Below are positions 12,780 to 27,000 of a stretch of 64,000 nt of DNA, in pieces. The translations under genes and the position numbers were made by a program. Source of the DNA: Enoplolaimus lenunculus (taxonomy: Eukaryota > Nematoda > Enoplea > Enoplida > Thoracostomopsidae); assembly GCA_030248215.1 (NCBI GenBank), contig JASANG010003345.1:310001-374000 (forward strand), read 5' to 3'. How positions within the stretch are numbered: the first letter of the stretch is position 1; every line of letters starts with the position of its first letter. The notes under the pieces are model-generated. The model saw only the letters and a program-made list of their open reading frames with translations. It made no database searches and was not told the DNA's origin.

Positions 12780-12990
12780 TGAACTCGGGTCGGGAGGGTT
12801 CCCCCTACCATGTTATACTAAAGAGTGAACGGTGTTCTCCGCGAAGGTAACCCAGGTCTAAAATCAGACCCGGCTAGGTACGGTAACTGTATAACGAACG
12901 CTCTGCAGTCGCTTTAACTATATCTAGTTGGAGGCCACAGTACCTTCGGGGCTGGTCAGTGGCTGACGACAGGTGTAGATCTATCGGAAT
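12780..12990. other. GC-richer island with compact hairpin, nature unknown
   Basis: Within very AT-rich surroundings this 210-base stretch is clearly richer in GC and lacks a long open frame. It contains the hairpin GGTCTAAAATCAGACC preceded by GAAGGTAACCCA. It could be a small structured RNA gene, a SINE or a fragment of a mobile element. I could not match it to rRNA, U snRNA or a known spliced-leader RNA. Confidence 0.3.
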
Positions 12991-13179
12991 CTCTTGAGTA
13001 ACTTTAAATTTGAAAATAACTTTTTTGATCCGTTGGGCATCTTAATTATTTTGTCCTTCAGTCAAACTCTGTTGCTTATACAATAATGTATACGAGCAAT
13101 ACACACACTGAGAGCAGTGTTTAAATTTTATAAAATATAATATGCGCAGTGCAAAATCTTCACAAGACGTGAGAGCCTA

Positions 13180-13345
13180 CTCGGGCTCGAGCGTCAAGCT
13201 CCTATACCTCAATGGTCATCATAAACGCCTCCCACCCGTGAGACTGGTGATCGAATCTTACCTTGAAATTACATGTCATATGAAATTGAAAATATTCATG
13301 TGAGAAAGGGTTAAGTTTCTCTTGCGCTGATCTAGGTTCAGGTAT
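13180..13345 (+). repeat. possible tRNA-derived SINE
   Basis: TACCTCAATGGT resembles a pol III A box, and GGTGATCGAATCT, about 50 bases later, resembles a B box. The cloverleaf is not complete, so this is not an intact tRNA gene. A tRNA-derived SINE head is the simplest explanation; chance similarity is not excluded. Confidence 0.3.
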
Positions 13346-14249
13346 GGCTCCAGTTACCAGAACAGAATGCAACTGTTTTCAAATACAATTTATCGCTCGC
13401 GTGTTCAAGTTCAAGTATAAACTCAACTTTTATTGTTTAAGTCGTTGTTTACAAACATAACGATATATTCTCATCTGCAAATTACTTGAAGTTTCATTCA
13501 ACTTCGACACGCCTAGAAACATCAAGAAATCTTGAGCATAATGTATTCCTTGTTTTTAAAAGTTATGGAAAACCCCCAAAAGATAACACCCACCACCTTC
13601 TAAAATATAAAACGCTATAGTGCATCATCATATCAGTATATTTAATGCAAGACATTATGCCAACTATTGTTCCATGCCTAAAATGTAATGATTTTAGATA
13701 TAGAAGATTGTACAGTCCTGACGCCAAGGGCGGATCCAAGGGGTTAGTAAGGCCTTGGATCGCAAAAGGGATTAAAACCCACTTTTTGTAAAGTAAAGTT
13801 GCATTTAACTTCTCTACCACTTCGCTCGTGAAGCTTTTCTCTACATTATATATAGTGCGGTTCCCCCGTCAAATATATCTGAATCATTCGCTGAGTTCTC
13901 TGACTCTCATACTCTTTGTAAACACATAATGCTTAACACCTAACAAATTAAGCCGACCCTAAACCTACAACCGCTGTAATGGGCGGACCCAGGTATGTTG
14001 AAGAGTTAAACTAACCCCAATTCACCGATCCTCTATTTAAATTTTTTAGATGCTGCCGCCAACGTGCGCCAATTGATTTAATCATCCAAGTTTATCATCC
14101 AATGATAAAAATACAATACAATAAACATATAGAATATGAATTAAACAATTTTGACAAATAAAATTGATTCAGTCAGTGAAATGCTGTACACAATATATAA
14201 GAATATGGAATACCTCAAATAACACAAACCATAAATATGATACCAATGA

Positions 14250-14460
14250 TACATTCGGGGGCATCGGCGTAAAGATAAGCCTATGTTACATTCGGGGGCA
14301 TCGGCGTAAGGATAAGCCTAAAACTAAGCCTAAGCCTAAGCAAAAATAAGTTGGTCTATTGCAGGTCCGATATTAACTACGCCTATAAGACTGTGCAAAA
14401 ATAAATCTAAAGCTTAAGCTTGCTCTATTGCAGTTCCGCGGAAAAACTGCATGGCCCTCA
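14250..14460 (+). repeat. TTAGGC-core element preceded by a 37-bp tandem duplication
   Basis: ACATTCGGGGGCATCGGCGT occurs twice in tandem, 37 bases apart, followed by AAGCCTAAG repeats and the arm containing TATTGCAG...TTCCGCGGAAAAACTGC seen in other copies of the second subfamily. Confidence 0.55.
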
Positions 14461-15044
14461 AAGTAACATAAGACAAATAAATACGGAATAATTATTTTTA
14501 GGCGAGTTTGTTTAAATATAAGGCATTATGTTACATAAAAGAAAAAGTGCAGCAATATCTTTCATTTGCACGGCGTTCATCCAGCGCTATCCACCATCGA
14601 ACGCGAATACCCGTACAGCACCGCAAATCTAACCTTGTGAAACGATAAAACCCTCGTTATTCCAATGACTACCTTAGCGCAACAATACAGTCTCACTGCA
14701 TATAACACCATTATCAATACTCAAGTCTAAACAATGACGTCGTCATAATCAATGATACAATACACATCGTTTTAGCGAAACCCACCTATTTTAGGCTATT
14801 ACCAACAAACCAGATAGAATTTCATTTAAAATATCCTCCAAAACACATTCATCCCACATCCGATGCGTAACAAGACATTGGAGAAAAAAATTTAACCTCC
14901 TTGTATATAATGACATTATTACTACTACCCAAGTCAACAAATCAAAATCATCAAAACTTCACGCTAAAATACACATCACTGGTGTTCCCAACACCATCAA
15001 CCACAAAAACACGGTAACTCCAACAAAAATCTCCTCAAAACACT

Positions 15045-18000
15045 TTAATCTCCCATCCAATGCTGAACAGTTGACTCTTCAAAGTACAAACTTTCAGTGG
15101 GAAACGGTGCTTTACGATCGTCCGTAGAGTCACAACCTGGCACGGCTTCTTGAAAGCATCGGATAAAATCCAACAATTTTAGCGATAATTTTCGGTTCCC
15201 GGCAGTTAGTTTGTCCATACTGAAATAATAAAAATAATATAAATAGTAAGCAATAATAATAATAAAATAATAATAACAATAAAATTGATACTAGTACGCA
15301 ACAATAACGTTTGAAATTAACAAGCAACTAAATGGTTTTTTACAGATTAGCCACGGGGCTAATCTGATATGCTTTGCTCTTAAATTAATAGTAATTTTAG
15401 ACATTTAGCTTAAAAGTACAGAAACCAATAAGGCCGCGTTTCCATACATTCCCAAAACGACAAGGTATTTTTCGGGCAGAAATATGTTGATGGACAAACC
15501 ATCCCGCGTTTTGTTCTAAAATCAGTGATTCTAATGCGTAACTTCTATTTTAAAAACCCTAGTCATGCCAGATTTAACCTGTCTTGCTCCAACAACTCCA
15601 TTTGCTTTAAGCGCCCACAAATCTGTTGATTCAGGTCAAAATCAAACAACGGTATGCCGTAGGTCAAATCAAATAGCATCCATTCGTCATATTTGACAAC
15701 ACAACTTGAGGGCTCGCCAACTGACTGAGATGATGAAAGCCGGCGTGGGTCTTTATCGGAACCTGACCTAAAACATTTCTATTTGTCGAAATAATATGTT
15801 TCTCGGTTACGTGAACCTTTACAACAATAACATAAGTTAAAACGTTCTTTAGTTATACTTAAAAGGTAATTTTAGAAAAATTAATAAGTTTACAAATTAT
15901 CATACTCCTGAATTACTTGCACGTTAATTTTAAACTAAAATTTCTACTGTCACTACTACATATTTGACAAAATTAGTAATTTGGCAAAATTGAACGGATA
16001 CCATTTTTCTTCACACCACCACTTTCTTTAACCTGGGCGATGCATAATCACAATGAATACCAATTAAAAACAATCAGCACGGAATATGACAAACCAGGCG
16101 GAGCCCAGTAAATAACTTACAAATTTGACACTGTTCTTGTCACTTGGGCTTTGCCGTCACCCTCATTGCCACAGGCGACTACTTTACCAGGGGCGGCATT
16201 TGAAGTTGATTCCCCTTCAAAATCTAGTTCACTTTGACTGTGTCTAGCTCCAGATGCGTGCATGCGAATTAACGTAATATAACCACACGAGCGTGGCAGA
16301 TCCAACAGTTGGCACAATTTGACTATCACAGGATGACTCGAGATCGGACCAGACTCTTAAACAAAATGAAGAAAATTTGGTGATAATTTTCTAGCATTGC
16401 CATATGCATGAACAGAATTAAATGCGCAGTCATCGAGATGGCAACGACCAGACCGGAGGTTTAGAAGGCGATCGTGATGGAAGTTAATGCTCTCCGTGAC
16501 TCTGACTGTATAAGGCAACTTCTGCAATATCATGTCGTGTACACCAGGTAACTTTTGTGGAGTACGGAAAAGCATACAAACAAAATCTGCTGGTGTAACA
16601 GAAAACTTGATACCGCTGGTAGTAGGCCAATGGAGGAAACAACATAATAATATAAAAGAAAAACGACGTAACAAAATATAAAATACAGATCTGTACGTAT
16701 TATTTATTATTATTATTATTATTATGATTATTATTTAAAATGTTTCTCGAAATTTTTTACGTAATCTTAAACTGCCAACTTGCACATTGTTCGTAAGTTT
16801 CAAGGTCATTTATACTTTTGCAACTTCTTCTGGAAAAAAGAAACTAACCACTTGTAAATTGAGCGGCTGCGTTCATATTACTGGTCGATGGGAATGCGAC
16901 GTGCACAACCTCAGGTGATTCAATGTAGCCCTGAAGTCAAAAAACACTATGCAATACACAGGGTGCGACCTGATATCAGGTGCCTGTTTAATATCCAGCA
17001 AAGACGATATCCATATCCGGTTCCGGTGTCAAGCATAAACCTACCGGATACCGGATATCTACGGTAGTAAATCTGCTTGTGGCAAGTGAACATAGTTAAC
17101 ATCTTTTGCGATTATCTTCCAAAGCAAGTCAGCTGTTAAGTTATCACTTAGCGAAATATCATGAAAAATCCAAGCTAACAAGTAATTTTAATTCAGTAAA
17201 CATATACTTTAGCGCGACTCAATTACCTTCAACAATCCCATTTCAACACACTATATCCGAAATATCCCATTCTGGCAAAAAACTCAATAGCAGGCTCCGG
17301 TTTGAATAAATAGTATGCCCCTTCGATTACGACATTATGTTAAACTTTAAACATGATGAATGAGATACCAACACCCAGAACACTCAGTATCCGCCGAACT
17401 GTAATATAATATGTACCTGTACAAATACAGCCGAATTTTGTAGCGCTTCGTTCAATTGAGGCAGACACGAATCCGCATTTACAACGCCAGGATCGTGTGA
17501 CCAAGTGTTCATTAGTAATTTTGAATATTTCTGTAATCATTAAAAATAATTCATTGCTTTCAACGCAGTATAAATCTAATGTATAACAGTAAAACAATGC
17601 TGAGTCAATAAACGCAAATCTAATGGTGTTAAATAGCTACAAAACAACAAGTAACTACTACGGACTAAAAATTGAAATTATAATACACACAAGGTACATC
17701 AAACTAATAAACAACCTAAAAAACATAAAACAAACAACTCAAACAACCAACTAGCAGACAAAGAAATTAAAATATCACAAACCACCCAACAACAAATGAA
17801 TAAAAACAAACAAGCCAACAAACAAACACACAAAAACAACGAGGAATCACAGACTCACCCGTAGTACACTGGGCAACTTTTTGAGCCGTGTACCTTTGGT
17901 GAGCAGCATCGAAGTCGGTCCACACTTGGTCAAATTGTAAATAAACAATTTAAACCACGGAGAATTCACCTGAAGCATGAAAATAATTTTATCGAAGCAG

Positions 18001-21000
18001 TGAGAAAAAGGCTGAACAAAATGTTATATTATTTAGAAGTACGGATAGTAATATAAGTGTAACATAACATAAGATCCACTCTATCCACAAAGTTCAATTT
18101 CTGAAAATATGTGCTTTCTCAAATACAAAACCAACGAAAAACACGCAAGCCAAAGAAATACTTCAGAAATTGCCGGACCCAAATGTGGTGGAACTGAGCA
18201 ATTCACCGGTGTAACTTCGTTGCTAAGTGGCGCCATCGAGATGACCAATCTGAAAGCAAATTAATTTACATTTCTGATGTTGGAATACTAAGCTATATAA
18301 GAGATTTTGTGTTCTTGTTGAGAAAATGTCTTGAACAACGCAATAGAAACATGCTGCGAGCACGTTTACATGCACCGTGTTTAACACACTACTTGTTAAC
18401 CAGTATTCTAAGGTAATTAACTGGAAACTATAAATTCCGAACACTACTATTCAAAATTTCAAATGTAACGATCTCATTTTAAATCGTCCGAATAATGTTG
18501 GGTAAAAATTAATTTGAGAGGATTCTCCATATCAAAATTGCATTTTAAACCAATCACTATTTTTCTATCGAAAAAATATTTCAAAGAAAATAAAAAGTTA
18601 ACCCAAATAAAATTAAAAAATACTTGTAATTCTTTTTCAACACTCGGCAACGTGCAGCTCGTTCAAGGCTCATTAAACTTTCGCAACGCATTAAATCTAG
18701 TTCACACAATGATTTTAAAAACCGGACAGTTTCACGTAAAATTGACGCATGTTCCCAGTACTGAACTGCTTCTGAATCGGACTCAGAGTCCATTGGACGT
18801 ATCTAGAAATACACCAAAATTAACTGGAATCAAAAGTAACCACAACAACAACAATTGCTAAAACCAACAATTCTAAATTAGCGGTTAAGCACCCGTACCC
18901 AGAGGAGCTAGTAAAATTCAGTCTCCCAAAAAAGGCTCATCCGCACTTGCAGGTAATCGTAATCCCTACGTGCCCGTCCGGAATTTTTCGTTACCCTAGA
19001 ATACTGGATTGCATATATGGGCTGAGCGGTTCCATTTTCAACAATCAATCCAAAAGCATTTTTAACATGACAGTTTTTAATAATTGTGACATGTACGCAG
19101 TTATCATGATTAAAGCTAGTTTCTTACCTTTTCCAACTCTTCAATAAAAAACGGCAATTGCTCGTCTGTCAGTTTTCCAACTTCAAACAAAGTGACTGCG
19201 TGTGTTTTCAGACTCTACAAATTTACATAAATATTTAAATTCTTACAAGATAAAGGTTTACAAAAAATCAGCAGTAACACTATGCTGTCATGCAGTTGGT
19301 CCGAACTACAGCGATATTCCGGAATGTGGCTCCTCGAGAACGCAATTTCATTCAAAAATTCAGTAACATATTGCTAGCCTCAAGTCCAAAGCACGAATTT
19401 CGTAATCTGAAAACGATAAATAGTACGAAAGATTTGCAAGTACACTTATAAATTTACAATAATGAAGGAACTTTGAACGCTATCAATTTTGTTACTAACC
19501 ATATCCTTCAATGAAAACTTACAGACGACAAATTTCCCATCATTAGGCAAGCGGTTAGTGTTGAATCAAACAGAAAGCCTATACGACTTGCATTTTCAGC
19601 TCCAGTAGTAGTATTAGAAATTAGTGAATCGCCGAGCATACTACTTCGTTGGTCTGTCCAGTCAGCTAGCAGTACGAAACACATGTTAATACAAAATAGT
19701 TCTCAAGTTCACTCTAATCATAAATAAATATTATTAGATGCGCACTCATATCAAGTCATAGTAACATTTTAGGGCAGAGTCGTGTTTTTCGGTGTAGCCA
19801 TCGAGCTGCTTTCACTGGATTAAGAGTGGATGGAATTCTTGGCACGGCTGAATCTTTGTTGTGCACTTTGTTTGTTAGAGCCAAATCAGTTAATGATTCA
19901 AGAACCAAAATTTGTTAACCAGGTAGTTGAACAACCCAGAAATTCAAAATTTAAAACAACCTGCCTCCTTGATGTCATCTCTTCTACAGACAACACCAAA
20001 AATAACACGAACATCAGGCTGCAACCAGAACTTCAGCCACTTTCATTTTCTAAATAATTTTTGTTCTTCCAAGGCGAAACAGACCTGACTGCTTATTCTC
20101 CAATACTTCTAAATCTATAAAATATAAAATATGCCTATAAATCCCACTCCAAAAATCAAACCGAAAAATATAACGTATTATTATTATTATTGCACGCTGT
20201 ACCACCAACCTGCTGCATCTTCCAACTGACTAATTATCGTACGATTAAAGTGGCTGTCCTCTTGGTCATCGTCCAGAAGAAGTGATTTCGATTTTGATTT
20301 TAAATTCAATTGTTCAGGTTTGAAACCATCCGTTGTGACAGGCGGCAGATCGTTAACATCAGGCAGCAACGGTTGCGAAAGCCCACTTATCGGGGGCAAT
20401 TCGCTTGATGGAGTTTCCATTTCTTCCGCTAATTTGGCAATAAACGCATCTTCGTCAATGCTGCTAAAATATTAACAAAATGTAAAATGGGAAAGCAAAG
20501 TTTAACACTACACCACTGCTCATATTCTCACAAGTGCACGGCACATATAATCACCAATGCTGGAGATAGGTTTTATAACCGTTAAGCCAAAAATTGCCGA
20601 GTTTCCAAATTTGGCACACGTACTGCTTTTAATTTACCGTAACTCCGAATCCATAGCTTTAACACTTCGGTTATTACGGTTACTACAGCAATTTAAGCAA
20701 ATATGCAAATTAGCTATTAGCTAACTATTCGATTAACGGGTTTGAAGGTTTGTAGACAATTTGTTCCGATTCCTGGTACTCAAAAATCCTTTATTGCTGA
20801 AATTAGATTGCTTGTAACCCTAATAAAATTAGGGAAATATTGTAAAAACACGCTTATCAATTATGCTTAAATGCAAATTATCTATTAGCTAACTATCAAT
20901 TATCGGGTTTGAAGGTTTGTAGACAATTTATTCAGATTTCTCGCACCCAAACACCCCTCACTGCTGTAATTAGATTGCTTGTAACCATAATAATTAATGA

Positions 21001-24000
21001 AATATTTTAAAAAGTCCTAAATTAGACATCAATAATTATGCTAATATGCAAATAAGCTATTAGCTAATTATTCAGTTATCGCTTATGTTGGTTTGTAAAC
21101 AATTTACTCAGATTTCTCGTACCCAAAAACCCTTTAGCACTGAAATTAGATTCCTTGTAACTCTAATAATTAGTGAAATGCGGTAAAAAGTCCTAATTTA
21201 AGCTTAACCAAATTATGCAAATTAGCCTGTAGCTAATAAACGACTTATGAAATACTACTAAAGTATAGACCCGCGTTTAAAAATACATGTAACATCTTCA
21301 GCTGGCTTCAGATATTCCATAGTTAGCTTCAGATAAACCTTAAACTTAACAACATTAATCTTTTCCCACTCACAATGTCCCGTAGATTGACTTGTTCTCA
21401 AGTAACCACACAATGTGCGATTGTATTTGCTCGCCATGTTCTGTATTCAAATTAAGACATGTTTTAACGGCAACTTTTGCCGCCACGCCAATATTTTGAG
21501 AGCGTTTTTAAAATTACAGTCTGTTTACTTTTTCCACGATGGATGCAGTTCGACGTTTTCCGTAATATGCTTCTTTTTGGCAATTCCAAGTCGGCAAAAC
21601 ACAGATAGTGCGTTCTAAATTAATTATTACGTTACTCATTTCACTACCACAGCAAACTATAAATCCAAACCAACAAAAAATTGCAGCCTAACATAGTAAT
21701 AGATACAACTCAGCAATAGTTATAACTAAATTTTCCCAAAGCATACAAAGCTTTTGCGCTTCACTTTCCACAAAGATTTCCAAGCCCTCATTCTTAAATG
21801 TGTATAACAAAGCCGTCATTAATGATAGCCCTAACAACGGCACTATGTACGTTACATTACACAATTTTAGAGTTGTAAAAAGATTTACAATATGCAGGAA
21901 TTGCAGAATATATTTAGACCACGTTTAACGTCGGACTATATTTGTTGGTCAATACATTATACGGCACTTAAAATTTATCTTCTTCATCTGACATTCCGCC
22001 TAAACCGAGTTGGTCGAAACTTGCCCCCCACTCGCTGTAGTCTAGGAACACCCAATAATTCTTCCAATAAAGTTGTTTTAAGAATAATTTAAAAAGATAC
22101 CAATTCAAATATATAAGGCATTTGGCCCAAAATATCAAAAACAAGACATATTTTCAAATAAGTATACGACATCCTATTTGTTGGACACACCATATGAAAA
22201 CAAAAATGCTGCTCAAAATCACTTACCTTGACTAACGAAACATCAATCAAGAGCACTGAACCGGCCAGCTAAAAATACAAAAAATAAACAACAATTCAGA
22301 TTTTTTTACAATCAGACTTACCAAAGAAAGCAATCTTTTTGATTGGGTATTTGCAGATACTACACACTAGGTCCCACCTTATATTATAACACTGCCAAAT
22401 TGATGAAAATACCATACGTATTCCACAAATAGCCTCGTCAAAAAGAAATAATGTTTGAGATTATAAAAATATATTTCACTTACATCCGAAAGCGTTGTAT
22501 GTTCATCGATCGAAACAAAAATTTTGTACAGCAAATTTTCAAAATAATCACCCAAAACACGATTCATCACAAATCCATCCAAAGGTGGCACTAAAAAACA
22601 AAAAAAGAAAAACAACAAGCTTTTGTTGCAATATTATTCATTGAATGTTTAATCGAAACTTCTGGTCTCGGTTCTAAACCACAGAGTCAAAAACGAGACT
22701 GAGACCTGCGAAATACCGAGACTACCAAATATCTTTGCCGCATTCCTCTTTTCAATACAATCCAAAAACCATTTTAGAGCTTACAAATAGAATACTCATT
22801 TTCACGACAATGTTTTAATCACTGAGTACGGAATAAAGAACATCTTACGTACCTACAAAGACATCGCTATCATGAACAGGAACATCAAAATAAACCAGTC
22901 CTCTACTATACAATCCTAAAAACAAAATACAAAACAAAATAATCTTCAAGCAAGAAAAGAAAAAAAACTGCTGACATTTTTATAAATTTTGAACTCACAA
23001 AATGAGTACAAAAGGTCTGATTAATAATACATTCTCTGAGCAAACAGACAATAAGTAGTACTGGTTTTGAAAATATTTTCAATATATTTAGTAGCTGTCA
23101 CCACCTAATAATATATTTGTTACATATCGTGTCGCTTAGGAAGCGAAAGAATATCCGGTTCTAGTTTAATTTACGGTAATCAACCGACATATATTATTCG
23201 GCTCGGGTTTTCTGTAATTACGGCAAACTAAACGAAAAACAATAAAAACCATCACTTTTAATCACCGCTATATCAAAAGTGCCCGCAAATTGTTTTCCTT
23301 GTTCGAGAATTTCTTCAATTGTTTTCCGTTCTGCAGGTGAGCAGTTCTAAAGACCAATTTTCAAGTTTATCGTGATTTAGATTAACAATGATAGTAAAAA
23401 AGTCATTTAACCAAAGTTAAGAAACCGTTTCCTGAAACTTGAAAGCCGCTTTCTCACAATCAAACAACCCGATTCTGCCGTGATTCCGTAAAAAATTTTG
23501 CCTTTATAGTTGAAATAAGTATAGCGCGAATCTCAAATGCTACAGTGCTAGCCAGGTAAGCTTAAATATACCCATTATATTTGTCGGCTTTCCAATCTGG
23601 TCCATATAAATATTAGTTATTTCATCTGCCCAAATTTTTTAAGTAAGAGTAGTTGCAAATATTTGCAACGCTAAGTTTATTCTCAGATGAAACTTATTGA
23701 CTGATTTATGAAATCGTACATAAGTATTTACTTAAGTTATGCTTAAGTAATTACTTAAGTTGCCCACTTAAGCAAATACTTAAATTTTCGAGCACGGGTT
23801 AGTATGCCTAAGCGGTTAAGTTGAAACATATCAAATTTAGTCAGCGACTTATGTATTAACTTAAGTACGCTTTCAAAAACGGCAAAATAGTTAAGCATTT
23901 ACTTAGCCCGAACCTAAGTAGTATACTTGACCCGTACTTAAGTACTAAGTCGTACGAAAGTAGGGTTTCGGAAACCCAGACATTACGTATTTGCATAACT

Positions 24001-27000
24001 TAGTTTCTATTTATATATATACATACATCAATATAACGCGATGCGAGCGTTTGCAAAAGTAAGCTGAACCTGGAACTGCCCAAATTACGTATGCTCTATG
24101 GTCTAGCGTTAATTATATAAATGATAAAACAAATTCATATTGATATTCTTCGACATCACACAGCGCGTACGGAAATATTGTTCAAATCGAAACAACAAAC
24201 CTTTAGATCTTCTTCATATATTGATCCGTGTTGTACAATCCACCATGATTCAATATTAACGTCGGCAGGTTTCGAAGGTAAAACGCTACGTGAAGGCTTT
24301 TTGCGAAACAATTTCTGAATATTTAATGCAAAACAGACAAAAAATAAGTTATTCCATACGTAAACAAGTACTGGGGTCTCAATCATAGTCTTATATGTTG
24401 CAAGCAAATTCCGTAATGTCAGTCTTGACTTTTTACCAAAACTTCCTTTTCCGTTGATAATAGACCAATTATAGGTCAAGAGAACTTTTATCGGTTAGGA
24501 AACATTTTCTCTAGTTACAACGAAATACTAAGATATTCATAATAAGATTTTTCGATTTACAATTTGCAACAACTTTCGTTACATATGTGAGCTTCAAAGT
24601 AAGATTTTCTCCAACTACTAATAAATCTAACACAGATCTTACCGAATTTAAAGGCAAATTTAGCCGATTGGATCGGGAGCGATTCATAAGATCAATGAAT
24701 TGATTGCGACCAATTCCCAACAACCGTAAACCTAAAATTGCAACGCATAAAGCGTTTAAGAACTGAGAAGTGAAAAAATAAGACAGAAATAGAAATATCT
24801 AAACGTGCGATGACAATTTTACAATCACAATTGTACTGCCTGATTTGAATATTAAAATAGCGCCGCCAATACACGGAGTTAAACTTACAATCTGCTGCAG
24901 TAAAATTAGGTAACGCATCATAACTGCGTTCCATTGTCATCAGATCCTGAAAAAGAAAAAAGTTACGAAAGCAGAAAGCACTCATTCCAATTTATAGCTC
25001 ATTATTTTTACGTCTTATTTACATTTGGTCCGTTTACATATTTTAAACAGAAATACAAACTCCCATATCACGAAAGGTTTGCAGTTTATTGACGTATATA
25101 ACAAATTACGATCAACAACGATTAACATTACATATTCACAGCATACCACACAACCACACACAAGACTTACTTGCATCATATCAATATAATACTGGAATGG
25201 AGTAATTCGCAAACCTCGCACCATGATATCGGATAAGTGATATGGATAAAGCATTAAATGCTCTCGGCTGTACTGCAGGAGTAATTTGTAATATTGCTCT
25301 TCGTCTTTCTTCACATGGCGAACTGAAGTAATACGTTACAGAATGCACACCAGACGAACATGTAGAAGCTAAAATGCTCACGAAATTTCCATGCTCAGGA
25401 TATAAATCCCAGTACATACAATGATGGATTCTAACTTGACGGTTTCACTGAAGCATAAATTACACCTGTATTTAAAAAAGAAAACCCATAACTGCTATTT
25501 TCGTTAAAGTTACGTACGGAGAAAGTTATTGCTGACAAAGTTAAAGCTTACATATCTGAGCAAAACATTTTTTCTTATGCTCAGTATGGGTTTCGCACCA
25601 AGGGATAACTTGTTCATATTAATGACTGTTTACGCGATCATATTGATGTTTTAAATAATCCTAACATGATTGGAGTTGATATTGTGTTTACATTGATTTC
25701 GCCAAAGCTTTGGATACGGCAGTTCACAAGCTTCTCATAGAGCTCCGATCAGTTGGTATTCAAGATACCCTTTTAAAGTGGATTCATTCATACCTTAGTA
25801 ATTGTACACATCCGGTTCGTATTGATGACAAATTTTAATATATAAAAATGTTTCCTCAGGTGCACCACAAGGTAGATTCAGTTCCTGGATCAGTATATGT
25901 GTTATATATGAATGACATAACTGATGAAACTCGTGGCGTTCATACAAAACTGTTTGCAGGTGACTTGAAAATTTACTTGCCTATTGCAAAGTACGGCACG
26001 TTATGTTATCAACCGGTCAAAAATTACAGGATACATTGAACACCCTATTTTGCTTATTCACGTAAATGGCAGTTAAACGTAGCATATCATATCTGCTCTG
26101 TAACGCATGTTGGGAATAGAAATGCGTTTTTCATACACATGGTTAGTACTGCTTCTTTATCTTCCCTTAATTATTTCCGTGATCTAGGGTTTTCTTCGCT
26201 CAAAACTCAAAATTTTCGCACAATTGTGCACAGAATTCGGCTAAGGTTTATAAAATGATTAACATGATATTTAAGGCTCTTAAAAATACTTATATTATTC
26301 CTATGCTCGACTATAGCTCACCTGTGTGGTCACCGTACCTTCTTAAAGACTAAAAATTGAAAAAGTTCAGCGATATGTTACTTGATAAAAGCTTGCATTT
26401 ATGACAGGCTTTCCCTGCTACATCTAGATTCTCTTTAGATAAGATGATTTGAATCTAATTTCGTTTTTGGTTATAAAATTTTCTATAATATTGATTTGAA
26501 ATTTTTGATTTTTGCTTACTGCAAAATTTTAATAAGTCTATGATTGTGTTGATTTTGTTATTAGTTTTACGAACAATAAACCAAATTAACGAAACGAATA
26601 AAACGAAATTAATGAAACGAAGAAAAACTGTTTTAACCAATTTACCATATTGTGTATTTGCAAAAATTAAATCCTTAACCTAATTCGATTAATTAAATAG
26701 GTAACCGCAAAACAAGCAGCACATACTTAGGTTGCCTTTATGTCGTAGTTGGTTTTTGACACTGTATTCGAGTGTTTGTTTTTCATACTCCTTCTGAGAG
26801 TTTCCAAGAAGCTATAACAGACAAAATACGCAAAGCAATTGCTATTATTTGCTATTTAATAAAAACTGCTATACTTCACAAAATATTAAACCGTAATAGG
26901 TACTTACCTGCGTACGTAATTGTATAGGCTACGCTCAATTTCCAATTTGCTAAACTTAGCTTTACCAGCGGTCTATTTCCAATATATACAAAGCTTTAAC

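Larger units (their letters stand above)
1598..15044. other. long non-coding stretch, EFF-like 5' introns or intergenic, rich in interspersed repeats
   Basis: Apart from the candidate exon at 2743..2868 I find no convincing coding exon in these 13 kb. The open frames are short, rich in Ile/Lys/Phe and lack flanking splice signals of the type used by the neighbouring genes. The stretch holds several TTAGGC-core elements, a nested MITE pair (7552..8377), a small TA-flanked MITE (9520..9766), a TA microsatellite (5345..5415), a GC-richer island near 12.8-13.0 kb and a possible tRNA-derived SINE near 13.2 kb. It probably contains 5' exons of the EFF-like gene that are too short to recognise. Confidence 0.5.

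Noticed and set aside
22316-22377. FAM91 exon reading KKIAFF, resembling the KRIAFLFD segment
   Set aside because: The true [12 protein letters not shown] segment is in the exon 19523..19665, and the order and phase of neighbouring exons exclude this one.
25848-26039. Independent small plus-strand gene
   Set aside because: It is the palm segment of the decayed non-LTR reverse transcriptase in FAM91 intron 2.
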